Translations under genes and position numbers: made by a program | Shown: piece by piece, positions 35,434 through 43,856 of the stretch | Layout of the letters: each line of letters starts with the position of its first letter | Numbering within the stretch: the first letter of the stretch is position 1 | From: Comamonas sp. KCTC 72670 | Lineage (GTDB): Bacteria > Myxococcota > Myxococcia > Myxococcales > Myxococcaceae | NCBI GenBank assembly: GCA_014656495.1 | Contig: BNCN01000010.1 | Coordinates: forward strand, 62,001 to 126,000 | Direction: 5' to 3' | DNA: 64,000 nt | Notes under the pieces: model-generated | What the model saw: only the letters and a program-made list of their open reading frames with translations | The model's database searches: none | What the model was told of the DNA's origin: nothing

Positions 35434-35928
35434 CTATCCATCCTTTCGGACAAGGCGCTCCAGTTTGCGCCGCGCCCCCCCTGCATCGGCCTGGGGCCGC
35501 AACGAAGCCAGTTGCTCCGCGGCTGCATCCGCAGCCACCTGCCGCACGGCCGACAGGACTTCTCCGATGCGCTCCGAAGCGTCAAGACGGTCGACCAGGT
35601 CCTTCGCCTTCCCCGACGCGCGGGAGTACGCGCGACGCTCCAGCCCGGACGCCGGCAACAAGGAGGCAGACAGGAAGCCCAGGGCCAGCACCCCCAGTCC
35701 CGTCCCCACGGGATGCTGCCGCATCGTCCGCGAGGTCCACGTCCGGGCATCCGTCGTGCTCGCACGGGCAGCACCTCGTGACGGGAGCTTCTCCCGGAGG
35801 CTCCCGGCGACCGCCAGGCCCTTGGCCCGGACCGTCCGCAATGAGGGCAAGCCCCCGTGCTTCGAGCCGGGCGCGTCTCCGTTCCGTCCCTCGCGCGCAG
35901 CTGTCTCGTTCGCTCCGCGTTTCATCAC
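35434..35928 (-). CDS. DUF3618-like envelope protein
   Basis: 164 residues. Basic, Ser/Arg-rich N-terminal half, then a short membrane segment in the pattern RQHPVGTGLGVLALGFLSASLLPASGLERRA followed by an amphipathic helix (GKAKDLVDRLDASERIGEVL). The HPxxxGLxxxxxG...LLP..xxERR pattern recurs in the C-terminal part of the 37182 gene. The start (GTG 35928, or ATG three bases on) overlaps the stop of the preceding gene, so the two are translationally coupled. Confidence 0.65.
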   Translation of the reverse strand: MMKRGANETAAREGRNGDAPGSKHGGLPSLRTVRAKGLAVAGSLREKLPSRGAARASTTDARTWTSRTMRQHPVGTGLGVLALGFLSASLLPASGLERRAYSRASGKAKDLVDRLDASERIGEVLSAVRQVAADAAAEQLASLRPQADAGGARRKLERLVRKDG

Positions 35929-36359
35929 TCACCCTCCCCTTCCACGTCGCCAGCATTGCTGGCGCGATACACCCGGCCCGCGATCAGCCCCGCGCCCAGC
36001 AGGCCCGTGAGCAACCACCCCGGGCGCTCCCGCACGAACTGGCCCGTGCGGTCCAACAGCGCCTCGACAGATTGCTCATTCAGCCGCGAGGAGGCGCCGC
36101 GGACCACGCGCTCACCGGTTTCCAGCACGCGTTGTGAGGCCGGGCTCGGGGCACGCCGGGTGGCGCTGCCCAGCCCGTCTGCCATGTCCTCCAGCACCGA
36201 CACGAGCAAGCCCCGCTGGAAGTCCAGGCGCTCCATGACGCGGCCCCGCGCGTATCCCGTCACTTGTTCGAGCTGCTTCTGCGCAGCCTCCATCCTGGGT
36301 GATACGCCCCGTGCCTTGCCGCGCGAGCGCTTTTTCCCAGACGTCTTCGTCGAGGCCAT
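35925..36359 (-). CDS. Small DUF3618-like membrane-anchored protein
   Basis: 144 residues from ATG 36359, preceded by AGGAGGA. A Lys/Arg-rich start (KTSGKKRSRGKAR) is followed by a coiled-coil-like helix (RMEAAQKQLEQVTGYARGRVMERL) and a C-terminal hydrophobic helix (RPGWLLTGLLGAGLIAGRVY). Divergent from the SYLF gene at 36506 with 146 bases between. Function unknown; probably an envelope-stress or membrane-associated factor. Confidence 0.65.
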   Translation of the reverse strand: MASTKTSGKKRSRGKARGVSPRMEAAQKQLEQVTGYARGRVMERLDFQRGLLVSVLEDMADGLGSATRRAPSPASQRVLETGERVVRGASSRLNEQSVEALLDRTGQFVRERPGWLLTGLLGAGLIAGRVYRASNAGDVEGEGE

Positions 36360-36379
36360 GATGTGCGTCCTCCTGACAT

Positions 36380-36398
36380 CGAAGGTAGGCACCCTTCG
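36380..36398. promoter_or_regulatory. Inverted repeat in a divergent promoter region
   Basis: CGAAGG and CCTTCG arms with a seven-base spacer sit in the 146-base gap between the divergent DUF3618-like and SYLF genes. The position fits an operator shared by both operons, but no known regulator site is recognised. Confidence 0.25.
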
Positions 36399-36505
36399 TG
36401 TCACGTCTGGCAACCAGACCACGCGAGGCGTGGCCGTCCGCACGCATCTCCCCTGGGTGCCTTGCGGCCATGAGCGTCGCCACGTTGTTTCAACAGGAGG
36501 CGAAC

Positions 36506-37198
36506 ATGAGGCCAGAGCAGGAAAAGGCGCTTCACGAAGAGGTCATCGCGACAGTGGACCGGCTGGTGAACAAGAACAAGGGCCTGGAGAAGGAGCTTCA
36601 GCAAGCTCACGGCTATGCCGTCTTCCCATCGCTGGGCAGGGCATCGCTGGTCCTCGGCGGCTCGTTCGGCCGCGGCGAGGTGTACGAGAAGGGCAAACCG
36701 GTGGGCTTCGCCACGCTGAGCCAGCTGACCCTCGGCGTGCAGGTCGGCGGGCAGACCTACAGCGAGATCATCTTCTTCAAGGACCGAAACGCCCTGGAGG
36801 CCTTCAAGGGTGGGAAAGCGGCCGTCGCCGCCAACGCGTCCCTCGTGCTCGTGAAGGCGGCGGCGTCTGGCACCATCAACTATGCGAAGTGCACCGCCCA
36901 CGCCTACTCACGTGGCGGCATGCTGCTCGAGATCTCCCTGGGCGGGCAGAAGTTCTCGTTCATGCCCCCCTCCGTGGAGGAGACGAAACGCGGGAGCGGC
37001 GCGTTGGCGGGACTCTTCCGCAGGAAGGAGCCCGAGCCCGAGACGGAGGCCGAGTCCCCTGAAGACGAGGCGGATGGCGACACGATGCGCTCGCGGTGGC
37101 AGCCGGCGGAGCACCCTGCCCTCGCCACGGGGCTGACAACGGCCGCCATGCTGGTCACTCGGCTCCTCAAGGCGCAGGCCCGTGCTCGCCACGCGTGA
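36506..37198 (+). CDS. SYLF-domain (lipid-binding, YSC84-type) protein
   Basis: 230 residues from ATG 36506, preceded by CAGGAGG. SYLF core: GYAVFPSLGRASLVLGGSFGRGEVYEKGK, QLTLGVQVGGQTYSEIIFF, ASGTINYAK, GGMLLEISLGGQ. SYLF domains bind phosphoinositides or anionic membranes. Here no signal peptide is seen. An acidic linker (EPETEAESPEDEADGD) leads to a C-terminal hydrophobic segment EHPALATGLTTAAMLVTRLL, similar to the anchor of the two neighbouring families. Overlaps the next gene by 17 bases. Confidence 0.85.
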   Translation: MRPEQEKALHEEVIATVDRLVNKNKGLEKELQQAHGYAVFPSLGRASLVLGGSFGRGEVYEKGKPVGFATLSQLTLGVQVGGQTYSEIIFFKDRNALEAFKGGKAAVAANASLVLVKAAASGTINYAKCTAHAYSRGGMLLEISLGGQKFSFMPPSVEETKRGSGALAGLFRRKEPEPETEAESPEDEADGDTMRSRWQPAEHPALATGLTTAAMLVTRLLKAQARARHA

Positions 37199-38432
37199 GA
37201 CGCCCCTGAGCGGCAAGCTGGTGAGCCAGGGCAAGCGTGCGTTGAAGCTCGCGCGGAAGGAGCTGGAAATCCACCAGAAGCTCCACGGTGACGCACGGGC
37301 GGCGCTGCACCGGATGGAGGCTCGGTCCCCGGAGCTGGCCCAGGCAAGGGCCCGAGCCTACGCGTATGCCGTCTTCCCCTCGCTGGCACAGGGGAGCCTG
37401 GTTCTCGGGGGCACCTGGGGCCTGGGCGAGGTCTTCAAGCACGATCGGCTGGTCGGGTATGCGGCCCTGATACAGCTCACCTTGGGGACCCAAGTGGGCG
37501 GGCAGACCGCCTCGGAGGTCGTCCTCTTCGAGAATCGCGAGGCCTTTGAACGCTTCAAGCACGGCCGAACGGGACTGGCACTCAACGCGGCCGCGACCCT
37601 GGTCAAGGCAGGCGTGGCCAAGGCGCGGGGGCCGGCAGGCAGCTCGAGGGTCGCGCTGGCCACGGACGGTGGCTTGTGGGCGGGGGCCGCGCTCGGCGCT
37701 CAGCGTGCCTTCGTCGTGCCTGCCGTCCTCACCCGGAGCCGTGCGTTGCGCGGGGTATTGGCATCCATACCTTTTGCGACACGAGGAACGTCGGCCCGCA
37801 GCGAGGGCGGAACGAGGGAGAGCGCGATGGCCAAGGCGCAGACGAACAAACCAGGGGCAAAAGGACTGGGCAGGCTCACCGCTGCCTTGAAGCGCCGGAA
37901 GGCCCAGGCCGAAGAGAAGACAGGTCCTCAGAAAGTGGCCGCGAGCACACGGGAGGCCATGCACAAGGTCGGCGCACGGGGGCGCGAAACCCTGGAGCAG
38001 TTGAGAGAGCGCGTCCCCCGTGGAGACAAACTGCGCGAGAGCGCGGGCAAGGCACGCACGTGGGCCGCCGACCAGCTGGGTGAACACGCGGTGGCCATTG
38101 GACTGACGACGTTGGCCGCGGGCGTCGCGGGAGCAGCGCTGCTGCCCGTGTCGGACCGGGAGCGCCGTGCGTTGAGCTCCGTGTCCCACAAGGTGCAGGG
38201 GCTCACCCAGACCCTGGGCGCCAAACCGCAGTTCGCGAAGGTGGCCCGGTCCGTGAACGACGCGGTGGCACGTGTTCGCCGCGACAACGGCGCCCCAGAC
38301 GAGGAGGAGCGGAAGCCCCGCGCCTCCCGCGCGAAGAAACCTGCGGCGACCCGCGGGAAGAAGGCAGCGGGGAGACCCGCGGCGGCCGCGAAGACCGCGC
38401 GCCGGTCTCGGAAGAAGAAGGATGGCGATTGA
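37182..38432 (+). CDS. SYLF-domain protein fused to a DUF3618-like anchor and a basic tail
   Basis: 416 residues, GTG start overlapping the preceding stop. Residues ~1-200 are a second SYLF domain (YAVFPSLAQGSLVLGGTWGLGEVF, LTLGTQVGGQTASEVVLF). After an odd linker (RGTSARSEGGTRES) come a helical region, the anchor EHAVAIGLTTLAAGVAGAALLP...ERRA, and a histone-H1-like Lys/Ala tail. An in-frame ATG at 37827 with GAGGGAGAG upstream begins exactly at the second half (MAKAQTNKPG). Two ancestral genes may be fused here, or the anchor may also be made alone. Confidence 0.75.
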   Translation: MLATRETPLSGKLVSQGKRALKLARKELEIHQKLHGDARAALHRMEARSPELAQARARAYAYAVFPSLAQGSLVLGGTWGLGEVFKHDRLVGYAALIQLTLGTQVGGQTASEVVLFENREAFERFKHGRTGLALNAAATLVKAGVAKARGPAGSSRVALATDGGLWAGAALGAQRAFVVPAVLTRSRALRGVLASIPFATRGTSARSEGGTRESAMAKAQTNKPGAKGLGRLTAALKRRKAQAEEKTGPQKVAASTREAMHKVGARGRETLEQLRERVPRGDKLRESAGKARTWAADQLGEHAVAIGLTTLAAGVAGAALLPVSDRERRALSSVSHKVQGLTQTLGAKPQFAKVARSVNDAVARVRRDNGAPDEEERKPRASRAKKPAATRGKKAAGRPAAAAKTARRSRKKKDGD

Positions 38433-38452
38433 GTGTGCCCTGCCCCGGGGGT

Positions 38453-38474
38453 GGCGCCTCATGAAGGAGGCGCC
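38453..38474. terminator. Hairpin downstream of the SYLF operon
   Basis: Perfect eight-base stem (GGCGCCTC and its complement) with a six-base loop, 20 bases after the stop of the 37182 gene. Confidence 0.45.
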
Positions 38475-38861
38475 GCCATTCTCCGGGGCCGCACCCTCTC
38501 GGCCGCCGAGCTGACGGAGGCGACCCTCCGTGGGCGTCGGCGTGCTCACACGCGCCCATCGGACGGAGCGGCAAGGCCCACGGCGCTCGGCCGGCGCTGC
38601 CGTCATCCGCACCCGCATCCCCTGAGCAGGGGTCGCACCTTGCTCGCGGAAGGTGACAGTCCCTCACACGGCGTCGAATCAGGCGGAGACGCATCGCATG
38701 GGCACGGCGGCTGCACTGGCATTGCTTCGCGCCTGGCGCCGATGCGCGGCTCCAGGCGCACGCAACCCGCCGCATGCGTACTGCCGACTCAACGACAGAC
38801 ATCGCGACACGACGCGGACGCACGTGCCGGACACAACGTCACACGAGGTCAAACCCCAAAG
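38475..38861. other. Gap before the pseudopilin gene
   Basis: No gene is supported in these ~390 bases. A small hairpin (ACGGAGG, CGAC loop, at 38514-38531) is present. The last 60 bases before the pseudopilin gene are less GC-rich and probably carry its promoter. Confidence 0.35.
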
Positions 38862-39311
38862 ATGAAGCCAACCCAGAAGATGAACCCGCGGCGCCGCCAT
38901 GTTCGCGGCATGACCCTGATTGAAATCATGGTCGTCATCACCATCCTCGGCCTCATCGCCGCGGCGGTGGGCGTCTCCGTGATGTCGAACCTGGAGGAGG
39001 CGAAGCAGAAGACCGCCGCCCTGGACATCAAGACGTTGGAGACGGGCCTCAAGCTCCACTACATGAAGACGGGCAGCTTCCCGGAGACCCAGGCCGGCTT
39101 GGAGGAGCTGCGTCAGGCACGCTCGGTGGAGCGGCTGCCCAAGGACCCCTGGAACCGGGACTACGTGTACCTCAATGAGGGCGGCAGCCCTGTCATCCTG
39201 TCGTACGGCGCGGACGGTGTCCCGGGTGGCGAAGGCAGCGACGCGGACATCTCCTCCAAAGTGGAGTCGCCCTCGGCGACCGCGGCCCGGGGCCCCAGGC
39301 GTCTCCGGTAG
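38862..39311 (+). CDS. GspG-type major pseudopilin, orphan
   Basis: 149 residues from ATG 38862. A short basic leader RRRHVRG is cut before MTLIEIMVVITILGLIAAAV; the +5 Glu needed for assembly is present. Conserved GspG features follow: ALDIKTLETGLKLHYMKTGSFPETQAGLEEL, LPKDPWNRDYVY, and the calcium loop LSYGADGVPGGEGSDADI. GspG polymerises into the type II secretion pseudopilus. No other secretion gene is nearby, so it must work with a system encoded elsewhere. The Arg-rich extension after the usual end (TAARGPRRLR) is small. Confidence 0.9.
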   Translation: MKPTQKMNPRRRHVRGMTLIEIMVVITILGLIAAAVGVSVMSNLEEAKQKTAALDIKTLETGLKLHYMKTGSFPETQAGLEELRQARSVERLPKDPWNRDYVYLNEGGSPVILSYGADGVPGGEGSDADISSKVESPSATAARGPRRLR

Positions 39312-39364
39312 CTCGAAGACCGCCGCATCTCGTCTACGATGCGGCGGTCTGCCCCTTTCGCCGG

Positions 39365-40522
39365 ATGCCGTCACCGCCCCTGCCCTCCATGCCGACCCTG
39401 CTGGCGCTCTTGCACATCGTCGGCTGCGTGCTGCTCGCGGCCGTCTTCCTCGCTCCCGCGGGAGTGCCCACGCTCGTCCACCTCCTCAAGGGCATCCTGC
39501 GCGAGTACAGCCTGCTGATGCTGTTGCCAGCGCTCCTCACGGCGCTGGTGGCGCTCTGGGTGGCGCATGTGGACGGGGCCAGGTGGCTGCGCTGGGGGAC
39601 GGCGGCCTCCGCGCTGGCCATCGGAGTCCTCGCGGCGTGGCCCGCTGTCTCCGCGTGGCGGTTGGCGCGGGCCGCGGAGATTCCACTCGACCTCCGTGAG
39701 TACTTCCGCCCCCTCGTTGGCGCCCGGCCCCATCCCAGCGAGACGGTTCGCTTCGCCGCGTTCGAGGAGCGGGAGCTGCACGCCGACGTCTTTCTTCCCG
39801 AGACGGCCACCGCCAGGGCCCGGCCCGCGGTGCTCTACTTTCACGGCGGCGGCTGGCGTGGCGGAGAGCGTGGCTATGCGCGCGCCTGGGCGGACTTCCT
39901 CACCGCGCGGGGCTATGCGCTCATCTCCCTCGACTACCGCCTCTTTCCACCCGCCACTGGCGTGAAGGCCCCGGGCGACGTCAAGTGTGGCATCCGCTGG
40001 GTCAAGGAGCATGCGGCCACCTACGGTATCGACCCGGAGCGGCTCGTCCTGTTCGGAGAGTCCGCGGGCGGCCACCTCGCGACCCTCGCGGGGTACACGG
40101 AGGGAGACTCCCGCATCCCGTCCTCCTGCGACGAAGGAGACACCTCGGTGGCGGCCATCATCAGCTTCTACGCCCCCAGCGACCTGGTGACCTACGCCGC
40201 GACGGCTCCGGCCGCGCTCGAGGGCTTCACGGGCGTCCCGCTGCAGGGCCACCGCGAGCAGTACGAGCTGCTCTCACCCATCAACCACGTCGGGCCACGC
40301 GCCCCTCCCACGCTCCTGCTTCATGGCGGGGCCGACAGCGTCGTGCCGCTCGATGCATCGCGGGCACTGGCGGCCCGGCTGGCGCAGGTGGGCGTTTCCC
40401 ATGCCCTCTTCACGCTGCCCTACGCGGAGCACGGCTTCGACATCTGGGATGGCGGCTTCGGCCGACAGCTCGCCCGAGCGTTGGTGGGGCGGTTCCTCCA
40501 CCAACACGCGCCCGTGGGGTGA
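39365..40522 (+). CDS. Membrane-anchored alpha/beta-hydrolase (hormone-sensitive-lipase-like esterase)
   Basis: 385 residues; start at 39365 or ATG 39389. Three N-terminal hydrophobic helices (~10-100) precede the hydrolase domain. Oxyanion motif HGGGW (~160), nucleophile Ser233 in GESAGG, Asp324 in HGGADSVVP and His356 in AEHGFD complete the triad. Similar to carboxylesterases acting on acyl or ferulate esters. It converges on the flavoprotein gene with 19 bases between the stops. Confidence 0.87.
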   Translation: MPSPPLPSMPTLLALLHIVGCVLLAAVFLAPAGVPTLVHLLKGILREYSLLMLLPALLTALVALWVAHVDGARWLRWGTAASALAIGVLAAWPAVSAWRLARAAEIPLDLREYFRPLVGARPHPSETVRFAAFEERELHADVFLPETATARARPAVLYFHGGGWRGGERGYARAWADFLTARGYALISLDYRLFPPATGVKAPGDVKCGIRWVKEHAATYGIDPERLVLFGESAGGHLATLAGYTEGDSRIPSSCDEGDTSVAAIISFYAPSDLVTYAATAPAALEGFTGVPLQGHREQYELLSPINHVGPRAPPTLLLHGGADSVVPLDASRALAARLAQVGVSHALFTLPYAEHGFDIWDGGFGRQLARALVGRFLHQHAPVG

Positions 40523-40541
40523 GGCCACCGGGCGGCGGGGC

Positions 40542-41981
40542 TCACGTCGCCCCGAGCGACTGCGCATGCTGGAAGACATTGCCTGGGTCGTACCGCTGCT
40601 TCACCTGCTGGAGCCTGGAGAGGTGCGCTCCGTAGTACGCGTGTTGCCAGCCCTCCAGGCGACGGTCCGCGTAGCCGGAGTACACGCCCGCGCGGACCAC
40701 GGGGCGCACCGTGTCCCACGACGCGTCGACCCAGTCCCGTGCGTGGTCTCGCAGCGCCTCCGTGGAGCGCGCGCCGACCACGGTCGTGTGACGAATCATC
40801 ATGCGCGCGCCGCGGTGCGGGAAGCAGGAGGTGTCATCTCCGCGCGCGTAGGCCCCTCCCCAGGGAATGAACTCCAGCTCCCGGTGCTGCGCGTAGCGAC
40901 GGTCCACGGTGAGCGCCTCGACGCAGGCCCGAATCGACTTCGTGCTGAGCGGCGCATCGAAGAAGTTGGAGCGGGTGAACTGATAGGCGACGTCCCGATA
41001 CGGCAGGCTCGGCATCCACGCCGGCTCCCCGTCATGGTTCAGCAAGCCCACCAGGTAATCCGCGGCCTGTGCCGGTGCCAGCCGTCGCCCGTGCAGCTCG
41101 GACGCCAGCGGCCCCAGGCGCCGCTTCACACCTTCCAAGTGCTCCGAGGCCCGAGCCTCGTCCCCCAGGATGACGCCGAAGAGCTCCACATAGGGCGGGC
41201 TCTCGTCATCGTCGAGCAGCGCGAGCCCCAGCTCCAGGTTGATGTCCGGGTCGGCCTCGGGTGCCCACGCCTGCCACGCCTCCACCAGCGCGGCCGCCTC
41301 GGACAGCGCCCAGCGGCCATGACAGAGCGTCAGCGGCTCCAGCGGGAACGTTCGCAGTGTCATCCGGGTCACGATGCCGAAGCCCGCGCTCCCCGCGCCT
41401 CGCAGGGCCCAGAACAAGTCCTGAGCCTCGTCCCGGCTCGCGTGGACGAGACGCCCGTCCGCGAGCACGACCTCCAGCCGCTCAATCTGGTCGGCGGTGA
41501 GCCCGTAACGGCGCCCCAGGAAACCAAACCCACCGACGAGCCCCAACCCTCCCAAGGCGACGAGACCGCACCCGCCCGTGGGGAGGACGCGCCCTCGCGC
41601 GGCCAGGGCGCGACTGACCACCGACGCATGGGCCCCCGGCCCGGCGACGGCGAGCTCCCCCTGGCACTCGACGTGGTTCAGCTCCGACAGGTCGAGCACC
41701 ACGCCCGCGCTGGAGGAGAGGTCCGCGAAGCAATGTCCCCCGCTGCGCACCGAGAACGGCAGCGCGTGCGCCACGAGCACGGCGAGCGTCCGTTGCACGT
41801 CGGAGGCACTCCGGCATTGAACCAGCACTTGAGGCAACGGCAGCGGCTGTCCCGCCGCGAACTGCTTCTTCGCGAGCCCCAGCCGTTCGTCCCCCGAGCG
41901 AATCACCGTCCCGTGAAGCCGCTGGCCCAACGCCGTCCAGTCCACGCCCTGGCAGCGCTCCTCGAGTTCAGTCCGTGTCAT
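40542..41981 (-). CDS. Berberine-bridge-type FAD-linked oxidase, last gene of the lanthipeptide operon
   Basis: 479 residues. FAD_binding_4 domain with FSVRSGGHCFADLSS (His83) and TGGCGLVALGGLGLVGGFG (Cys138), the two residues that usually tie FAD covalently on both sides, then RRYGLTADQIE and DLFWALRGAGSAGFGIVT. The C-terminal BBE motif is GVYSGYADRRLEGW...RLQQVKQRYDPGNVF. Such enzymes oxidise alcohols, amines or sugars and often tailor natural products. Its ATG overlaps the ABC gene stop by 14 bases, so it is translated with the lanthipeptide genes. It could oxidise the peptide, but this is inference. Confidence 0.85.
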   Translation of the reverse strand: MTRTELEERCQGVDWTALGQRLHGTVIRSGDERLGLAKKQFAAGQPLPLPQVLVQCRSASDVQRTLAVLVAHALPFSVRSGGHCFADLSSSAGVVLDLSELNHVECQGELAVAGPGAHASVVSRALAARGRVLPTGGCGLVALGGLGLVGGFGFLGRRYGLTADQIERLEVVLADGRLVHASRDEAQDLFWALRGAGSAGFGIVTRMTLRTFPLEPLTLCHGRWALSEAAALVEAWQAWAPEADPDINLELGLALLDDDESPPYVELFGVILGDEARASEHLEGVKRRLGPLASELHGRRLAPAQAADYLVGLLNHDGEPAWMPSLPYRDVAYQFTRSNFFDAPLSTKSIRACVEALTVDRRYAQHRELEFIPWGGAYARGDDTSCFPHRGARMMIRHTTVVGARSTEALRDHARDWVDASWDTVRPVVRAGVYSGYADRRLEGWQHAYYGAHLSRLQQVKQRYDPGNVFQHAQSLGAT

Positions 41982-43839
41982 CGTCCAGTCCGTGCAGCTT
42001 CGTCTGAAGCCGGTAGAGCTCCGCGTAGCGGCCGTTCTCCCGCATCAAGTCCTCGTGCCGCCCCTGCTCCACCAGCGCGCCACGCTCCAGGAAGAAGATG
42101 CGGTCGGCGTTGCGGACGCTCGCGAGGCGGTGCGTGATGAGCACCACCGTGCGGCCTCGGGCCAGCTTCCGCAGGGACTCGTAGACGGCGTGCTCCGCCT
42201 TCGCGTCCAGGGGCGCCGTCGGCTCATCCAGGATGACCAGCGGCGCGTCCCGATACAGCCCGCGCGCCACGGCGAGCCGCTGCCACTGCCCTCCCGAGAG
42301 GTCCTGTCCGCCGAGGAACTGCCGCGACAACAGCGTCTCCCAACCCCGAGGCAGCGTGTCGATGACCTCATGCGCACGCGACTGTTCGGCGGCTTCGAGG
42401 AGGACCCGCGAGTCGGCGTCCTCCCGCTGATGCCGCCCCAGGCGGACATTGTCGCGCGCGCTGCGCGGCCAGCGGATGGGGTCCTGCAACACCATCACGA
42501 CCCGGTCCGCCACGCTGTCCGGCGTCAACGTCGTCACGTCCACGCCATCCCATTCGATGCGGCCCGCGCTCGGATGGTAGAGCCCGCCGATCAACCGGGC
42601 CAGGGTGCTCTTGCCAGAGCCGTTCTCTCCCACGAGCGCAATGCTCTGACCCGCCTCCAGCGTCAGGGAGATGTCGCGCAACGCGAGCCGCCCCTCCTGC
42701 CCCGGGTACTGGAAGCTGACATTCCGAAGCTCGATGCGGCCCGGCCGCTCCGGCGCCTTCACGCGGGAGGGTGGCCGGGCGCGTGACGCCGACTGCTCGA
42801 TGAACTCGCGGTAGTCGCTGATGTACAGGCCCTTCTCGAACAGCCCGTGCATCGTCACCATCAACTGGCTCAACGCCGTGCTGGCGCTCCGAATCGCCAT
42901 CACCGCCGTACCCGCGACGGCCAGGCCCAGCCACTGCGCGTGGAGCATCATCCCCAGCGCCGCGAAGGTCGCCACCAGCCCGAGCCCCGACAGGAGCCGG
43001 CCGGCCAGCGCCGCCTTCGCGCCATCGAGCCCCAGGCGAACCAGGTGGTCCTGAAGCGCCACGGCGCTGTCCCGGTACTCGGCCAGGACATAGTCCTGCG
43101 CTTGATTGGCGCGAATCTCCGGCGCGGACTCCCGCTGGGTAGCGAGCTCCGCCATCATCTGCACCTGCCGAGTGAGGGAGATGGTCGTCGCCATGCCCGC
43201 GTATTGGAGCCGCGCCGCGTGGAGCGCCGCCCAGCCCTCCGGCAGCAGCGCCACCACCAGCAGCGGCACGAGCAAGGGGTGCAGCCACAACAAGGCCAGC
43301 GCCGCGCCGCCCACGGCGAACATCGCGCTGCCCGCCTCCACGAGCGCCGTGGTCGCCCCCTCCAGATGCATCAGCCCCCGGTCCTTCGCGCGGTGCAGCC
43401 GGTCGTAGAAGGCCGGGTCGTCGAAGCAGGCCAGCTCCACGTCGAGGCTGACCCGGAACAGCGCCTCCTCCGCGACCCGGTGCACCCGGGGCGCCAGGTA
43501 CGCCCCCGCCATGGTGGTGGCCGAATCCAGGCCCAGCTTCACCAGCAACATCACCCCCAACACCAGCAGGGGCCCGAGCACCGCGCGGGGCTGCGTGAAG
43601 CCCTGCGCCTGTGCCAACAGCCGGCCCAACACCTCCGTGCCCAGCAGCAGCGTCGCCGTCGTCGCCACGCCCGAGAGCACCTGCAGGACACCAACGGCCA
43701 CCGCCACCCGCGGCGAGGCACGGCGCAGCACCGACACCACGGGCCGCACCGCCATGCCCACGCGCCGCACGAGCGCCAACAGGCCGGGCTTCGGCGGCGC
43801 GGCCCCACCCAGACGCCAGTAGGGCTGCTCCAGTTCCAC
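41968..43839 (-). CDS. ABC transporter (fused permease-ATPase) of the lanthipeptide operon
   Basis: 623 residues, GTG start 17 bases after lanM. About six membrane helices (residues ~45-330), then an ATPase with Walker A GENGSGKST (~400), signature LSGGQ, Walker B VILDEPTA and switch His in LITHRLAS. Predicted exporter or immunity pump for the modified peptide. Unlike LanT transporters of most class II systems, it has no N-terminal C39 peptidase domain, so leader removal must be done elsewhere. Confidence 0.88.
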   Translation of the reverse strand: MELEQPYWRLGGAAPPKPGLLALVRRVGMAVRPVVSVLRRASPRVAVAVGVLQVLSGVATTATLLLGTEVLGRLLAQAQGFTQPRAVLGPLLVLGVMLLVKLGLDSATTMAGAYLAPRVHRVAEEALFRVSLDVELACFDDPAFYDRLHRAKDRGLMHLEGATTALVEAGSAMFAVGGAALALLWLHPLLVPLLVVALLPEGWAALHAARLQYAGMATTISLTRQVQMMAELATQRESAPEIRANQAQDYVLAEYRDSAVALQDHLVRLGLDGAKAALAGRLLSGLGLVATFAALGMMLHAQWLGLAVAGTAVMAIRSASTALSQLMVTMHGLFEKGLYISDYREFIEQSASRARPPSRVKAPERPGRIELRNVSFQYPGQEGRLALRDISLTLEAGQSIALVGENGSGKSTLARLIGGLYHPSAGRIEWDGVDVTTLTPDSVADRVVMVLQDPIRWPRSARDNVRLGRHQREDADSRVLLEAAEQSRAHEVIDTLPRGWETLLSRQFLGGQDLSGGQWQRLAVARGLYRDAPLVILDEPTAPLDAKAEHAVYESLRKLARGRTVVLITHRLASVRNADRIFFLERGALVEQGRHEDLMRENGRYAELYRLQTKLHGLDDDTD

Positions 43840-43856
43840 CTGGCTCGCGTCCGTGC

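Noticed and set aside
38862..39311. A complete type II secretion locus
   Set aside because: Only the GspG-like gene is present; neighbours are an envelope cluster and an esterase.
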